NCBI GenBank assembly: GCA_020161615.1
Contig: JAIUPD010000005.1
Span: 1-64,000 of the forward strand
Reading direction: 5' to 3'
DNA length: 64,000 nt
Origin: Pseudomonadota bacterium
Lineage (GTDB): Bacteria > Pseudomonadota > Alphaproteobacteria > Rhodobacterales > Rhodobacteraceae
Part shown: positions 1 to 9,133 of the stretch, piece after piece
Layout: each line of letters starts with the position of its first letter
Position numbering within the stretch: position 1 is the first letter of the stretch
The notes under the pieces: model-generated
The model's database searches: none
What the model saw: the letters and a program-made list of their open reading frames with translations, nothing else
What the model was told of the DNA's origin: nothing
Program-made: the position numbers and the translations under genes

Positions 1-749
1 AGGATCAGCTGCCCGTTGGAGCTGTGCAGCTCCTCCCAGAAATCGGCGCGGTCGTAATGGCCGATCCGGTCGAGGTCGATGACGCCCGCATGAGGCTTCG
101 CGCGGTAGCCGACCAATGTCGTCCCCTCGGGCCGCAGATCGACGGAAAATCCCAGCCCCTCGGAAATCACCGCCTCGCCCGAAACCAGCGGCACCTCGGC
201 GTTGAGCGCCTTCAACTCGGCATCGGACAGCACCGCCTGACCCTGCCGCAGCCGGATCTGGTTCAGCCGCATTCCCGGCCGCACCAGTACCGAGAAGGAG
301 CGGGGGCAGATCTCGGCATAGAGCTTTCCGTTGTAACCCGCCGGAATCCGGTCGAATTCGACGCCGTGATCGGTGATGACCCGGACCAGAAGGTCGAGGC
401 GGCCGGTCGAGCTTTTGGCATTCGTCACCGCGCTCATGCCATCGGGCAGGGCCAGCGTCTCGGCCAGTTCCACGACATAGACGCAGCCCTTTTCCAGCAC
501 CATGCCGGCGCCCAGGGGGAATCGGTGCATTTCGAATTCCGGCAGCCGCTCGGCGACCGTCCGGCCCTTGCCCGGCAGGAACGAGGCGCGCAGCCGGTGG
601 GCCGTGCCCCCCAGCCGCAGGTCCAGGCTGGCGGGCTGCACCTGATCGGGCAGGATCGCGGGGCTTGCGCCCAGGACGCCGCCCTCGATCAGCCGCCGCA
701 GCGCTTGCGAGGGCAGGACACCCGGGTTCGCCACTGGGTTCTGGGTCAT
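1..749 (-). CDS. dcd: 2'-deoxycytidine 5'-triphosphate deaminase (3' end outside window)
   Basis: Deaminates dCTP to dUTP in pyrimidine nucleotide synthesis; cytoplasmic. I read 249 codons on the minus strand from ATG at 749, running off the left edge without a stop. The core reads NAKSSTGRLDLLVRVITD near residue 110, followed by the trimeric dCTP-deaminase/dUTPase signature PRSFSVLVRPGMRLNQIRLR. The reading continues well past the usual ~190-residue deaminase, as in the long alphaproteobacterial form of about 360 residues. A ribosome site GGGAGG lies 6 bases before the start. A tRNA gene lies upstream on the same strand. The family call is firm; whether it also has dUTPase activity cannot be seen. 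Confidence 0.88.
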   Translation of the reverse strand, partial: MTQNPVANPGVLPSQALRRLIEGGVLGASPAILPDQVQPASLDLRLGGTAHRLRASFLPGKGRTVAERLPEFEMHRFPLGAGMVLEKGCVYVVELAETLALPDGMSAVTNAKSSTGRLDLLVRVITDHGVEFDRIPAGYNGKLYAEICPRSFSVLVRPGMRLNQIRLRQGQAVLSDAELKALNAEVPLVSGEAVISEGLGFSVDLRPEGTTLVGYRAKPHAGVIDLDRIGHYDRADFWEELHSSNGQLI

Positions 750-806
750 CTCAAGCCTCCCGAAAAGCAAACCGCCCGCAGCCAGAGGGCCACGGGCGGA
801 TTGTGA

Positions 807-884
807 TGGTCGGGCTGGCGAGATTCGAACTCACGACCTTCCGCCCCCCAGACGGACGCGCTAACCAGACTGCGCCACAGCCCG
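807..884 (-). tRNA. tRNA-Pro (anticodon GGG)
   Basis: Read on the minus strand, the acceptor arms CGGGCTG and CAGCCCG pair over 7 bp. The D stem is GCGC/GCGC. The anticodon stem TCCGT/GCGGA carries the loop CTGGGGG with anticodon GGG. The T stem GTGAG/CTCGC encloses TTCGAAT. The 3' ACCA is encoded at 810-807. This isoacceptor reads CCC and CCU proline codons. No intron is seen. Confidence 0.95.
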
Positions 885-975
885 ACGAGGCGCTTTCTAC
901 CCGTTTTCGCGGCGGGGGCAAGCGACAAAATGCCGGGTCGGGCGGGAAATTTTCCCGGCCCGCCAAGGGGCGCGA

Positions 976-1896
976 TCACCAGCGACCGGCGCCCGAAGCT
1001 TCGGACATCCGCTCGAGCAGCGCGTCGATACGCCGTGCCAGCAGTTCCGCCCGGTCGCGCCGCGGTCCGAGGCTGCCGCGCGTCATGCCGCGCAGCCGCC
1101 GCGCCAGCATCGCCCGGTCCGAGGGCTCCATCGCTTCGATCCCGGGGGCGGGCTGAGGCATCGGGGCAGGGGCCGCGGCAAGGGGCTCGTTCACGGCGGG
1201 CTCCGGGCTGCGGGCCACCGGCTCGGGCGCCACGGCAGGCGTCTCCACGGCCTCCTCCAGCCCCTCCGGCAGGATATCGGCCGCAGCCTCGGGCGCGAGA
1301 TCCAGCGCCTCGGCGGGTTCGAGGTCATCCTCGACCCGCGTGCCCAGCGGCGGCTCCTCGGGCGTCTCCGCCTCCGGCAGGTCGGGTGCCCCGACGTCGG
1401 GTGTCCCAACTCGGGCCACCGGCACCTCCTCCCGCGCGGGGGGCAGCGTCACGGGCTCTGCCGGCGGCGGCACCTCGGCCAGCGGCCGGGTCGCCGGCGC
1501 CGGAATCCGGTCCGAGAGCGGCGGCTCCGCGACGATCTCGGCCTCATCGATGGTGGGATCCTCGAATCCCTCCGACAGGTCGAAATCCTCGTCCTCGCCG
1601 CTGGTTACGGGCTCAAGCTCACGCAGCGGCCCCCCCAGGCCCGCCACATGCTTCACACCCTGTTCCTGCAACACCCGCTGCACGCCGCGGATGGTCATGC
1701 CTTGGGTCTGCAACAGCGCCTTGATCCCGTTGATCAGCGCCACGTCGTCGGGCCGGTAATACCGACGCCCGCCCGCCCGTTTCACGGGCCTGATCTGATA
1801 GAATTTGCTTTCCCAAAACCGCAGCACATGCGCCGGGGTATCCAGGATATCGGCCACTTCGCTGATCGTGCGAAAGGCCTCTGGCGCCTTTTTCAT
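976..1896 (-). CDS. MerR-family transcriptional regulator
   Basis: A 306-residue protein. Residues 1-80 form a MerR winged helix-turn-helix ([20 protein letters not shown], then [19 protein letters not shown] and [14 protein letters not shown]). The middle (about 85-260) is a low-complexity acidic and proline-rich linker of Glu, Pro and Ala. The last 45 residues are basic and helical ([20 protein letters not shown]). No metal-binding cysteines are visible, so it is not a typical metal sensor. It starts just after the ihfA stop (3 bases apart), so the two are probably co-transcribed. The order plsX-fabH-ihfA-merR is known from related genomes; its target genes are not known to me. Confidence 0.88.
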   Translation of the reverse strand: MKKAPEAFRTISEVADILDTPAHVLRFWESKFYQIRPVKRAGGRRYYRPDDVALINGIKALLQTQGMTIRGVQRVLQEQGVKHVAGLGGPLRELEPVTSGEDEDFDLSEGFEDPTIDEAEIVAEPPLSDRIPAPATRPLAEVPPPAEPVTLPPAREEVPVARVGTPDVGAPDLPEAETPEEPPLGTRVEDDLEPAEALDLAPEAAADILPEGLEEAVETPAVAPEPVARSPEPAVNEPLAAAPAPMPQPAPGIEAMEPSDRAMLARRLRGMTRGSLGPRRDRAELLARRIDALLERMSEASGAGRW

Positions 1897-1899
1897 GCC

Positions 1900-2211
1900 T
1901 TAGGCCTTGTTGCGCAGGTTCCCGCTGGAGACGCGATCCTTCATCAGATGCGACGGCCGGAAGGAGAGAACACGACGCGGGCTGATCGGCACTTCTTCGC
2001 CGGTCTTGGGATTGCGCCCCAGCCGTTCGGCCTTGGAGCGGACGCTGAAGGTGCCGAAGGACGAGATCTTGACCTGCTCGCCCTCGACCAGCGCATCCGA
2101 CATGTACTGGATCACCGCTTCGACAAGGGCAGCGGATTCGTTGCGAGAGAGTCCCACTTCGCGGAACACCGCCTCGCTCAGATCCATCCGTGTCAGAGTT
2201 TTTTCGCTCAT
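1900..2211 (-). CDS. ihfA: Integration host factor subunit alpha
   Basis: Nucleoid protein that forms the IHF heterodimer with IhfB, bends DNA sharply and assists transcription, replication and recombination. The 103 residues start [20 protein letters not shown] and carry the HU/IHF fold with the DNA-binding arm ([20 protein letters not shown], then [20 protein letters not shown]). The ATG at 2211 has GGGGAG at a normal distance; an upstream in-frame ATG at 2247 would add an unconserved N-terminus. It lies downstream of fabH on the same strand after a 117-base gap that could hold its own promoter. Confidence 0.95.
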   Translation of the reverse strand: MSEKTLTRMDLSEAVFREVGLSRNESAALVEAVIQYMSDALVEGEQVKISSFGTFSVRSKAERLGRNPKTGEEVPISPRRVLSFRPSHLMKDRVSSGNLRNKA

Positions 2212-2328
2212 CTCAATCTCCCCGGTGATTGACTGGCCGCGCAGCAAGGATGCTGCAAGGAATTTTGACTGTCAACACCGGGGTTTGCGGTGCGTTGTTT
2301 GCACGGGCTCTGAAGCGCGGCACCCTGC

Positions 2329-3315
2329 CTACCAGCGCAGCACCACGGCGCCCCAGGCCAGACCGCCGCCGATGGCCTCGGTCACGATCAGGTCGCCCTG
2401 CTTCAGTTTACCCTGCGCCGCCCCCACCGACAGCGCCAGCGGGATCGAGGCGGCCGAGGTATTGCCGTGATCCTGCACGGTGACGATCACATGATCCATC
2501 GGCACGCCCATCTTCTTGGCGGTGCCCTGGATGATGCGGATATTGGCCTGATGCGGCACGATCCAGTCGACATCGCCCGGCGCGACCCCGGCCTTGCCGA
2601 GCGCGGTTTCGGCCGTCTCGGTCAGCTTTTCGACCGCATGGCGAAAGACCTGGTTGCCCTGCATCCTGAGTTGCCCGGCGGTCCCGGTCGAGGAGACGCC
2701 GCCATCCACGTAAAGAAGATCGCGGAAGCGTCCGTCGGAATTGAGATCCGTGGACAGCACGCCCCGGTCCGAGGGCAGGCCCTGACCCGGCTGCGCCTCG
2801 AGGATGACGGCGCCCGCGCCATCCCCGAACAGCACGCAGGTGCCGCGGTCGGTCCAGTCCATGATCCGGCTGAACGTCTCTGCCCCGATCACCAGAACCC
2901 GTCTGGCCTGACCCGAGACGATCAGCGCATTGGCATTGGCCAGCGCGAAGACGAAGCCCGCGCAGACCGCCTGCACGTCGAAGGCATAGGCCTTCTGCGC
3001 GCCGATCTCGGCCTGAACCATGGTGGCGACGGAGGGGAAGGTGAAATCGGGGGTCGAGGTGGCGACGATGATCGCGTCGAGGCTGGCGGCCTCGATCCCG
3101 GCCTGCGCCAGCGCCGCCCGCGCGGCCTTCGACGCCAGATGCGAGGTCATCTCGCCCTCGGCCGCGAAATGCCGCCGCTCGATGCCCGAGCGCGACACGA
3201 TCCAGTCGTGCGAGGTATCGAGGGTCTTCTCGAATTCCGCGTTTTCGACAACACGCTCAGGCAGATAGTGGCCGTGACCGATGACCACGGCCCGCGTGAC
3301 GTTGTTCTCTATCAT
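2329..3315 (-). CDS. fabH: Beta-ketoacyl-ACP synthase III
   Basis: Starts fatty acid synthesis by condensing acetyl-CoA with malonyl-ACP; cytoplasmic. 328 residues, the usual length. The catalytic triad is visible: Cys118 in QAVCAGFVFAL, His255 in VPHQANIRI, and Asn285 in DHGNTSAASIPLAL. The glycine-rich C-terminus EAIGGGLAWGAVVLRW is typical. The start overlaps the plsX stop by four bases (ATGA), so translation is probably coupled. This rpmF-plsX-fabH order is the standard bacterial lipid cluster. Confidence 0.97.
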   Translation of the reverse strand: MIENNVTRAVVIGHGHYLPERVVENAEFEKTLDTSHDWIVSRSGIERRHFAAEGEMTSHLASKAARAALAQAGIEAASLDAIIVATSTPDFTFPSVATMVQAEIGAQKAYAFDVQAVCAGFVFALANANALIVSGQARRVLVIGAETFSRIMDWTDRGTCVLFGDGAGAVILEAQPGQGLPSDRGVLSTDLNSDGRFRDLLYVDGGVSSTGTAGQLRMQGNQVFRHAVEKLTETAETALGKAGVAPGDVDWIVPHQANIRIIQGTAKKMGVPMDHVIVTVQDHGNTSAASIPLALSVGAAQGKLKQGDLIVTEAIGGGLAWGAVVLRW

Positions 3316-4430
3316 GCCGACTCACCATTCCCGGGGCCCGCATCCTGAGCCGTCTTGGAAGCGATCACAAGGCGTTCGGCCATGCGACCGCGGTATCCCG
3401 ATTGCGCCAGCTTGGCGGCCAGGCCGATGGCCGCCGCCACGCCGGTCGAATCGGCGGAACCGTGCGATTTCACCACCGTGCCGTTGAGGCCCAGGAACAC
3501 GCCGCCATTGACGCGCCGCGGGTCGATCCGACCCGAGAGGCGCTTCAACGCCCCCCGCGCCAGGATCGCGCCCAGCATGGCCAGGGGACCCGAGGTCAGG
3601 CTCTGGCGGGTGAAATCGGAAATGAGCTTGGCCGTGCCCTCGCCGGTCTTCAGCGCGACATTGCCGGTGAATCCGTCGGTGACGATCACGTCCACCCGGT
3701 CCGAGGGGATGTCCGACCCCTCGACGAAGCCCACGTATTCGTAGCGCCCCGTCTCCTCGTGCCGCGAAATCAGATCATGCGCCGCCTTGATCTCGGCCCG
3801 GCCCTTGTGTTCCTCGGTGCCGACATTCAGCAAGCCGACCCGAGGCCGGGGCTCGCCGAAGCCGTTGCGGAAATAGGTGACGCCCATGATCGCATAGGCC
3901 AGCAGATCCTCGGCCTCGGCCTTCACATCGGCGCCGACGTCCAGCATCGTGTTGAACCCGTGCCGCCCGCGCGAGGGCCAGAGGCAGGCGATGGCGGGGC
4001 GGTTCACGCCCTCCATCCGGCGCAGTTGCAGCATGGAAACGGCCATCAGCGCGCCGGTATTGCCGCAGCTGACCGCCGCCATGCCGGTGCCGTCCTTCAG
4101 CGCGGTGATGGCGGACCACATCGAGGTGTCCTTGCCGTGGCGCATCACATGGCTGGGCTTGTCATGCATGGTCACGACGCCTTCGGCATGGACCAGCGTA
4201 AGCCGTCCGGCCAGCGCGGTTTCGCGCGCGACCAGCGGCTCCAGCACGGCCTTGTCGCCATGCAGCAGGATATCGACGCGGGGATTGTCCCGCACCGATT
4301 GGGCGCAGCCCGAGACGACGGCCGAGGGTCCCCGGTCGCCGCCCATCGCATCGACAGATATGATGATCCGACCCGAAGCCGAACCAGGCACCGGCTCACC
4401 GGCGTGCGGATGTTCCGTCTCGGACGTCAT
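3312..4430 (-). CDS. plsX: Phosphate acyltransferase PlsX
   Basis: Converts acyl-ACP to acyl-phosphate, the substrate of PlsY in phospholipid synthesis; a peripheral membrane enzyme. 372 residues from ATG 4430. The family opening IIISVDAMGGDRGPSAVV begins near residue 22, with CGNTGALMAVS and the C-terminal VNGGVFLGLNGTVVKSHGS further on. The open frame extends upstream into rpmF, but that part is unconserved; 4430 is the first ATG after rpmF. The ribosome site there is weak (GGTGCC), suggesting coupling to rpmF. It overlaps fabH by four bases. Confidence 0.95.
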   Translation of the reverse strand: MTSETEHPHAGEPVPGSASGRIIISVDAMGGDRGPSAVVSGCAQSVRDNPRVDILLHGDKAVLEPLVARETALAGRLTLVHAEGVVTMHDKPSHVMRHGKDTSMWSAITALKDGTGMAAVSCGNTGALMAVSMLQLRRMEGVNRPAIACLWPSRGRHGFNTMLDVGADVKAEAEDLLAYAIMGVTYFRNGFGEPRPRVGLLNVGTEEHKGRAEIKAAHDLISRHEETGRYEYVGFVEGSDIPSDRVDVIVTDGFTGNVALKTGEGTAKLISDFTRQSLTSGPLAMLGAILARGALKRLSGRIDPRRVNGGVFLGLNGTVVKSHGSADSTGVAAAIGLAAKLAQSGYRGRMAERLVIASKTAQDAGPGNGESA

Positions 4431-4453
4431 CAAGGCACCGCCGGTCGAGACCG

Positions 4454-4657
4454 TCAGGCCGCGTCGTCGTCCAGGTCGACGCTGGCTTGCGCGATCACTT
4501 CGCGGCTGTCGTAGTGGCCGCAGGACGGGCACACGTGGTGCGGGCGCTTCAGTTCGCCGCACGAGGGGCATTCGTTGGGATTGCCCGCGACCAGCGCGTC
4601 ATGAGCGCGGCGCATGTTGCGGCGGGAGCGGGTCACGCGGTTCTGTTGAACGGCCAT
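4454..4657 (-). CDS. rpmF: 50S ribosomal protein L32
   Basis: 67-residue large-subunit protein. It starts [20 protein letters not shown] and has two CPSC pairs ([13 protein letters not shown] and [14 protein letters not shown]) that form the zinc-ribbon version of L32. The acidic tail VDLDDDAA is an alphaproteobacterial feature. It leads the rpmF-plsX-fabH cluster; yceD lies upstream on the same strand. Confidence 0.97.
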   Translation of the reverse strand: MAVQQNRVTRSRRNMRRAHDALVAGNPNECPSCGELKRPHHVCPSCGHYDSREVIAQASVDLDDDAA

Positions 4658-4816
4658 GTCAACCTCTGAGTTTAGGCGGGCGCGACCGGGCGGCCCGTGA
4701 CTGTGGAAACTTGCTGCGACGGGGCATTACACCGCCAAGGCGGCCATTGAAAGACCCATCGTGCATGAGGCGCGGAACATAGAAGGTTTTCCCGGCCGCG
4801 CAAGGCCAAATCGGGG

Positions 4817-5386
4817 TTATTCCCCGTCTTGGCCCAAGTCTTTCTTCAGCTTCGCCAGCGCGGCAAAGGGGTTGGGGCGTTCGTCGGGCGGCAGGTCGGT
4901 GACCGAGTCGGGCAGCGCGGCACCGGGCACGCGGGGGTAATCGGGCAGGGCCAGCGCCAGCGCCTCGGCCATCACCGCGCCGGGGTCGATCACCGGGCCC
5001 AGCGGCTCCAGCGTGTCATCCTCGGGGATCTCGGCCTCGGGCTCGGTGGGGGTCGGCATGTCGCGGACGAAGCGGCGCGTCACGGGCTGGTCGATGCGGG
5101 TGGTGACGGGTTCGGCGGTGATCACGCATTCCTGAATCACGGTGGCGCCCAGCACCCCCTCCAGCCGCCAGTCGCTGCGCCCCTCGGCAAGGATCTGGCC
5201 CGCGAAATCGAGCTTGCGGATCTTAAGCGCGCCCAGATCCCCGGCCAGTTCGGCTCGGGCCTCGGGCGTGGGGGTCAGGCGAAAGCGCAATCCGCCGCGG
5301 GCGGACAGGTCGCTCACGCGCAGGGGCAGCGTCAGGGCATCCGTCTCGCGCAGGGTGGGATCCGGTTGTGCCGGGTGCTCGCTCAT
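4817..5386 (-). CDS. YceD family (DUF177) protein
   Basis: 189 residues, the YceD/DUF177 family usually found directly before rpmF. Visible features are the middle beta segment (GVLGATVIQECVITAEPVTT), an acidic stretch (PTEPEAEIPEDDTLEPLGP) and the conserved C-terminus PNPFAALAKLKKDLGQ. In related bacteria the protein is linked to 23S rRNA accumulation; that is family knowledge and not visible here. It runs in the direction of rpmF with a 159-base gap and diverges from the BamE gene. Confidence 0.88.
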   Translation of the reverse strand: MSEHPAQPDPTLRETDALTLPLRVSDLSARGGLRFRLTPTPEARAELAGDLGALKIRKLDFAGQILAEGRSDWRLEGVLGATVIQECVITAEPVTTRIDQPVTRRFVRDMPTPTEPEAEIPEDDTLEPLGPVIDPGAVMAEALALALPDYPRVPGAALPDSVTDLPPDERPNPFAALAKLKKDLGQDGE

Positions 5387-5567
5387 GACGTCTTCCTTCC
5401 TTGCAGGCCCTCACATGCGCGTGCGGGCGGGTCGGCGCGGGGTTCCATTCTTGAACAGCGCCCGCTCCTCTAGTAATCCAGTTGCCACGCGGGGTTCCAG
5501 CCCCGAGGCGCCGGGAAGCCGGGGCCGCCGGGGCCTGACCCCGCCAGACAACAGCCGGGAGTGGGGC

Positions 5568-6062
5568 ATGAGCGATCGCGCAGCGAAAGAAAAGACGTCT
5601 GCGGCCAAGGGGGCGCAGCGACGGGTTCCGGGTCGGCGGGGCCTCGTCGCCGGGCTGGCGCTGGGGTTGCTGGTCGCGGCCTGTTCGCCGATCATGCGCT
5701 ATCACGGCTATGCGCCCTCGGACGAGGATCTGGCCCAGATCCAGGTCGGCCGCGACACGCGCGAGACGGTCGCCCAGGCCATCGGCCAGCCCGGCATGGG
5801 CGGGGTGATGGAGGGGTCGGGCTGGTATTACGTCCAGTCCGACTGGCGCGAACGCGGCTGGCGCGCGCCCGAGGAGGTCGACCGCCAGGTGGTCGCCATC
5901 TCGTTCGATCAGAGCGACCGGGTCAGCAATATCGAGCGGTTCGGCCTGGCCGATGGCCAAGTCGTGGCGCTGTCGCGGCGGGTGACCGATGCCGGTCCGC
6001 GTCCCAGCGTGATGAGCCAGGTGATGAGCGCGCTGGGGCAGTTCACCTCGCTCGGGAGCTGA
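5568..6062 (+). CDS. bamE: Outer membrane assembly lipoprotein, BamE/SmpA family
   Basis: Small lipoprotein of the BAM complex that inserts beta-barrel proteins into the outer membrane. 164 residues: a basic N-terminus, then the lipobox LLVAAC with the lipidated Cys at 39, then the SmpA fold (IQVGRDTRETVAQAIGQPG ... SGWYYVQSDWRERGW ... VVAISFDQSDRVSNIERFGL). The N-terminal region before the hydrophobic core is long for a lipoprotein, so an internal start is possible. It diverges from yceD. Confidence 0.86.
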   Translation: MSDRAAKEKTSAAKGAQRRVPGRRGLVAGLALGLLVAACSPIMRYHGYAPSDEDLAQIQVGRDTRETVAQAIGQPGMGGVMEGSGWYYVQSDWRERGWRAPEEVDRQVVAISFDQSDRVSNIERFGLADGQVVALSRRVTDAGPRPSVMSQVMSALGQFTSLGS

Positions 6063-6102
6063 CAGCCGCGGGGGCAGACCGCCCTGAGAGGGAGCGACGG
6101 GC

Positions 6103-6861
6103 ATGGCCCAGGCGGATGGCGACAGGCTTTTCGGCGCCCCCATCGCAGCGGGGGCGCGCGTGGTACGGCTGGCGGGACCCGCGGATATGGCCGGGGTTCT
6201 GGCGCTGCGGGGCCGGGCCTTTCGCGGCGGCGCCGAGGATCGCGACGATTACGACGACCTGAGCCTGCATCTCTGGATCGGCCGTCCGGGCGGCCCGGCG
6301 GAAGCCACGCTGCGCTTTCGCCGCCATGGCGACGGCACGGCGCTGCTGGCGGGCTATGCCGCGCGCCATTACGGGCTGGAAGCCATGGCCGCGGCCGGGG
6401 GCGAGACGCTGGAACTGGGGCGGCTGTGCACCGAACCCGGGGCAGGGGACGCGGACCTCATGCGCCTCCTCTGGGCCGGGGTTTCGCGGGTGGCGCTGGT
6501 GACGGGCGCCGCGCGGATGATCGGCTGTACTTCGTTCCACAGCCGCGAGCCCGAGGCGCTGGATCCCGCCTGGGCGCTGCTCATGGCCCGCCATCAGGGC
6601 CCGGCCACGCTGACCCCCTCGCGCAAGGCGCCGGAGTTCCGCGCCTTCGAGGCGGTGACCGCCGCGCCCGCGCCCGAAGCCGCGCAGCTTCTGCCCGGGC
6701 TCCTCAGGGCCTATCTCTCGATGGGGGGCTGGGTATCGGACCATGCGGTGATTGACCGCGATCTCGGCACCTGCCATGTCTTCACCTGTGTCGAGATCGA
6801 CCGCATGCCGCCCGCCCGGCGTCGAGCCATGGCGCAATTGGCCGCGATCGCGCCCGACTGA
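6103..6861 (+). CDS. OlsB-like N-acyltransferase (ornithine lipid type), paralogue
   Basis: 252-residue GNAT-superfamily protein related to L-ornithine N-alpha-acyltransferase, which makes lyso-ornithine lipid from acyl-ACP and ornithine. Family marks are LELGRLCTEPG, GCTSFHSREPEALDPAWALL and the C-terminal LLRAYLSMGGWVSDHAVIDRDL, which matches in order the LIRAYLRLGGFVGQGAFIDH of the second copy at 23823-24632. That second copy sits with its partner olsA and is the likelier true OlsB. This one stands between bamE and rpsB, so its acyl acceptor may differ. Confidence 0.78.
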   Translation: MAQADGDRLFGAPIAAGARVVRLAGPADMAGVLALRGRAFRGGAEDRDDYDDLSLHLWIGRPGGPAEATLRFRRHGDGTALLAGYAARHYGLEAMAAAGGETLELGRLCTEPGAGDADLMRLLWAGVSRVALVTGAARMIGCTSFHSREPEALDPAWALLMARHQGPATLTPSRKAPEFRAFEAVTAAPAPEAAQLLPGLLRAYLSMGGWVSDHAVIDRDLGTCHVFTCVEIDRMPPARRRAMAQLAAIAPD

Positions 6862-7015
6862 GCCTCGCCCCCTTGCGCGGCGCCCAAGGCTGGGGTAATG
6901 GGCGCGCACTTCACAGGCGGGGCCGGGCCCTGCGGGGAGACATCCCGCAGCGGTCCACCGGTTGGGCGAATGCCCGAAAGCCCCGTCCTAGGCGCAAACC
7001 GGAAAGGACATGGAC

Positions 7016-7783
7016 ATGGCGCTTCCCGAATTCTCCATGCGTCAGCTGCTTGAAGCTGGCGTTCACTACGGCCACCAGACCCAGCGCTGGAACCCGCGCA
7101 TGGGTCAGTACATCTATGGCGACCGCAACGGCATCCATATCGTCGACCTGACGCAGACGGTTCCGATGCTGGACCAGGCGCTGAAGGTGATCCGCGATAC
7201 CGTCGCCAAGGGCGGCCGCGTGCTCTTCGTCGGCACCAAACGCCAGGCGTCCAAGCAGGTCGCCGAAGCCGCTGAAAAATGCGCCCAGTACTACATGAAC
7301 CACCGCTGGCTGGGCGGCACGCTGACCAACTGGAAAACCGTTTCCCAGTCGATCCAGCGCCTGAAGCAGATCGACGAGGTCATGGAGCGCGGCGCCGCCG
7401 GCCTGACCAAGAAAGAGCGTCTGCAGATGGAACGCGAGCAGACCAAACTGCAGGCCTCGCTCGGCGGGATCCGCGAAATGGGCGGTCTGCCGGACCTGCT
7501 GTTCGTGATCGACGTGAACAAGGAAGACCTCGCCATCCTGGAAGCCAAGAAACTGGGCATTCCGGTCGTCGCCGTGGTCGATACCAACTGCTCGCCCGAT
7601 GGCGTGGATTACGTGATCCCCGGCAACGATGACGCCGCGCGCGCCATCGCCCTCTATTGCGACCTCGTGGCCCGTGCCGCGCTCGACGGCATGTCGGCGC
7701 AGTTGGGGGCGGCGGGTGTCGACCTGGGCGCGCTGGACGAGGCTCCGGCCGAGGAAGCGGTGTCGGAAGAGACCGAGGCCTGA
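7016..7783 (+). CDS. rpsB: 30S ribosomal protein S2
   Basis: Small-subunit protein; starts [20 protein letters not shown] and carries the S2 blocks [35 protein letters not shown] and [20 protein letters not shown]. 255 residues. I chose ATG 7016 over 7010 because GGAAAGG at 7001-7007 sits 8 bases before 7016 but only 2 before 7010. tsf follows in the usual rpsB-tsf operon. The leader holds a hairpin, TGCGGG at 6931-6936 with CCCGCA at 6944-6949, which might take part in S2 feedback control; that is inference. Confidence 0.97.
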   Translation: MALPEFSMRQLLEAGVHYGHQTQRWNPRMGQYIYGDRNGIHIVDLTQTVPMLDQALKVIRDTVAKGGRVLFVGTKRQASKQVAEAAEKCAQYYMNHRWLGGTLTNWKTVSQSIQRLKQIDEVMERGAAGLTKKERLQMEREQTKLQASLGGIREMGGLPDLLFVIDVNKEDLAILEAKKLGIPVVAVVDTNCSPDGVDYVIPGNDDAARAIALYCDLVARAALDGMSAQLGAAGVDLGALDEAPAEEAVSEETEA

Positions 7784-7887
7784 GGCCTTTCGGACGGCCC
7801 CGCGGCGCCGCAGGGCGCCGGGGCTGTCACGCGATTGACACCGGGCGGGGGCAACCCTGCCCGCATCCCCATTCAAGGAGAGAGATC

Positions 7888-8796
7888 ATGGCGATTACCG
7901 CTGCGATGGTGAAGGAACTGCGCGATTCGACCGGCGCGGGCATGATGGACGCCAAGAAGGCGCTGACCGAGACCAACGGCGACATGGAAGCCGCCGTCGA
8001 CTGGCTGCGCACCAAGGGCCTGGCGAAAGCCGCCAAGAAAGCCGACCGCGTTGCGGCCGAGGGCCTGGTGGGCGTGGCTGTCGACAACGGCCGGGGCGTC
8101 GCCATCGAGATCAACTCGGAAACCGACTTCGTTGCCAAGAACGAGGATTTCCAGTCGCTGGTCCGCGAAGTCGCCAAGGTTGCGCTGCAGACCGGCGAGT
8201 CGATCGAGGTGGTCAAGGCCGCCGACCTCAACGGTGAAACGGTCGAGAACGTCATCAACGGCGCCATCGCCCGCATCGGCGAGAACATGACCTTCCGCCG
8301 CATGCATGTGCTGGAAGGCGATACCGTTGTGTCCTACGTGCACAATGCTGCCGCCGAAGGCATGGGCAAGATCGGCGTGCTGGTCGCGCTGAAGGGCCCG
8401 GCCGAGGCCGCGCAGGCGATCGGCAAGCAATTCGCGATGCATATCGCCGCGACCTCGCCGCTGTCGCTGTCCGAGGCCACCATGGACCCGGCCGTCGTCG
8501 AGCGCGAGCTGCAGGTGCAGACCGCCAAGGCGCTGGAAGAGAACGCCGAAGCCGCCAAGCCGAAGCCCGAGCAGGTGATCCACAACAACATCATCCCCGG
8601 CCGGATGAAGAAATTCCTCGCCGAGAACACGCTTCTGGGCCAGGCCTTCGTGATCAACCCTGACGTGACCGTCGAACAGGCCGCCAAAGAGGCCGGCGTC
8701 GAGATCACCGGCTATGCCCGCGTCGCCGTCGGCGAAGGCGTGGAGAAGAAGCAGGAAGATTTCGCCGCCGAGGTTGCCAAGACCCTCGCCGGCTAA
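7888..8796 (+). CDS. tsf: Elongation factor Ts
   Basis: Guanine nucleotide exchange factor for EF-Tu. 302 residues starting [20 protein letters not shown]. Conserved parts are [20 protein letters not shown], the [15 protein letters not shown] block and the C-terminal [15 protein letters not shown] ... [16 protein letters not shown]. The ribosome site is AAGGAG. The 104-base gap from rpsB contains no strong terminator, so the two are probably one transcript ended by the hairpin at 8836-8866. Confidence 0.97.
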   Translation: MAITAAMVKELRDSTGAGMMDAKKALTETNGDMEAAVDWLRTKGLAKAAKKADRVAAEGLVGVAVDNGRGVAIEINSETDFVAKNEDFQSLVREVAKVALQTGESIEVVKAADLNGETVENVINGAIARIGENMTFRRMHVLEGDTVVSYVHNAAAEGMGKIGVLVALKGPAEAAQAIGKQFAMHIAATSPLSLSEATMDPAVVERELQVQTAKALEENAEAAKPKPEQVIHNNIIPGRMKKFLAENTLLGQAFVINPDVTVEQAAKEAGVEITGYARVAVGEGVEKKQEDFAAEVAKTLAG

Positions 8797-8835
8797 GCCG
8801 CCGCGCCTCGGGGAGGGACCCGGCGCGACGACAGG

Positions 8836-8866
8836 GGGGCGGAGCCGCGGGCTCCGCCCCTTTTTT
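8836..8866 (+). terminator. Rho-independent terminator of rpsB-tsf
   Basis: A perfect 11-bp stem: GGGGCGGAGCC at 8836-8846 pairs with 8850-8860 across a 3-base loop, followed by six T at 8861-8866. It begins 40 bases after the tsf stop. Confidence 0.93.
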
Positions 8867-9133
8867 CATGAGGCGCATGATTCGGCGCATCGGAGGGGTT
8901 CGGAGAAAGGGTGGCTTCGCCGCAAAATCTGCGGCCTGTCTGTGTATTTCTGGTTATGTTTTTGTTGATCACCAGCAAGTCCTTGAATTATTTTGGTAAA
9001 ACTTGACCGAATGGAAAAATATCGCCGTGGTTTGACGGAGCTTTTCGAAACGCGGTCTCCGGGTGCCTCGACAACGGCACAAAATTGGGTCAGCACTCAT
9101 AAGAGACCGAATGGAAAGACCCGGGCGCCAACG
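8867..9133. other. Intergenic region before the LuxR gene
   Basis: About 270 bases without a convincing gene, clearly richer in A+T than its surroundings from 8940 to 9030. A weak promoter can be drawn as TTGATC (8965-8970), a 17-base spacer and TTATTT. If transcription starts near 9000 the LuxR mRNA has a leader of roughly 130 bases, or translation starts earlier at ATG 9011. Confidence 0.4.

Noticed and set aside
24-806. 260-residue open frame on the plus strand
   Set aside because: It is the antisense of the dCTP deaminase and the tRNA-Pro gene; no family signal, and the minus-strand product is clear.
1191-1560. Possible repeat array in the MerR gene (Glu/Pro/Ala-rich)
   Set aside because: It is a low-complexity linker without a regular DNA period; no CRISPR-like repeat-spacer structure occurs anywhere in the window.
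9011-9133. N-terminal extension of the LuxR protein from ATG 9011
   Set aside because: No ribosome site and an AT-rich, unconserved-looking sequence; kept only as an alternative start.
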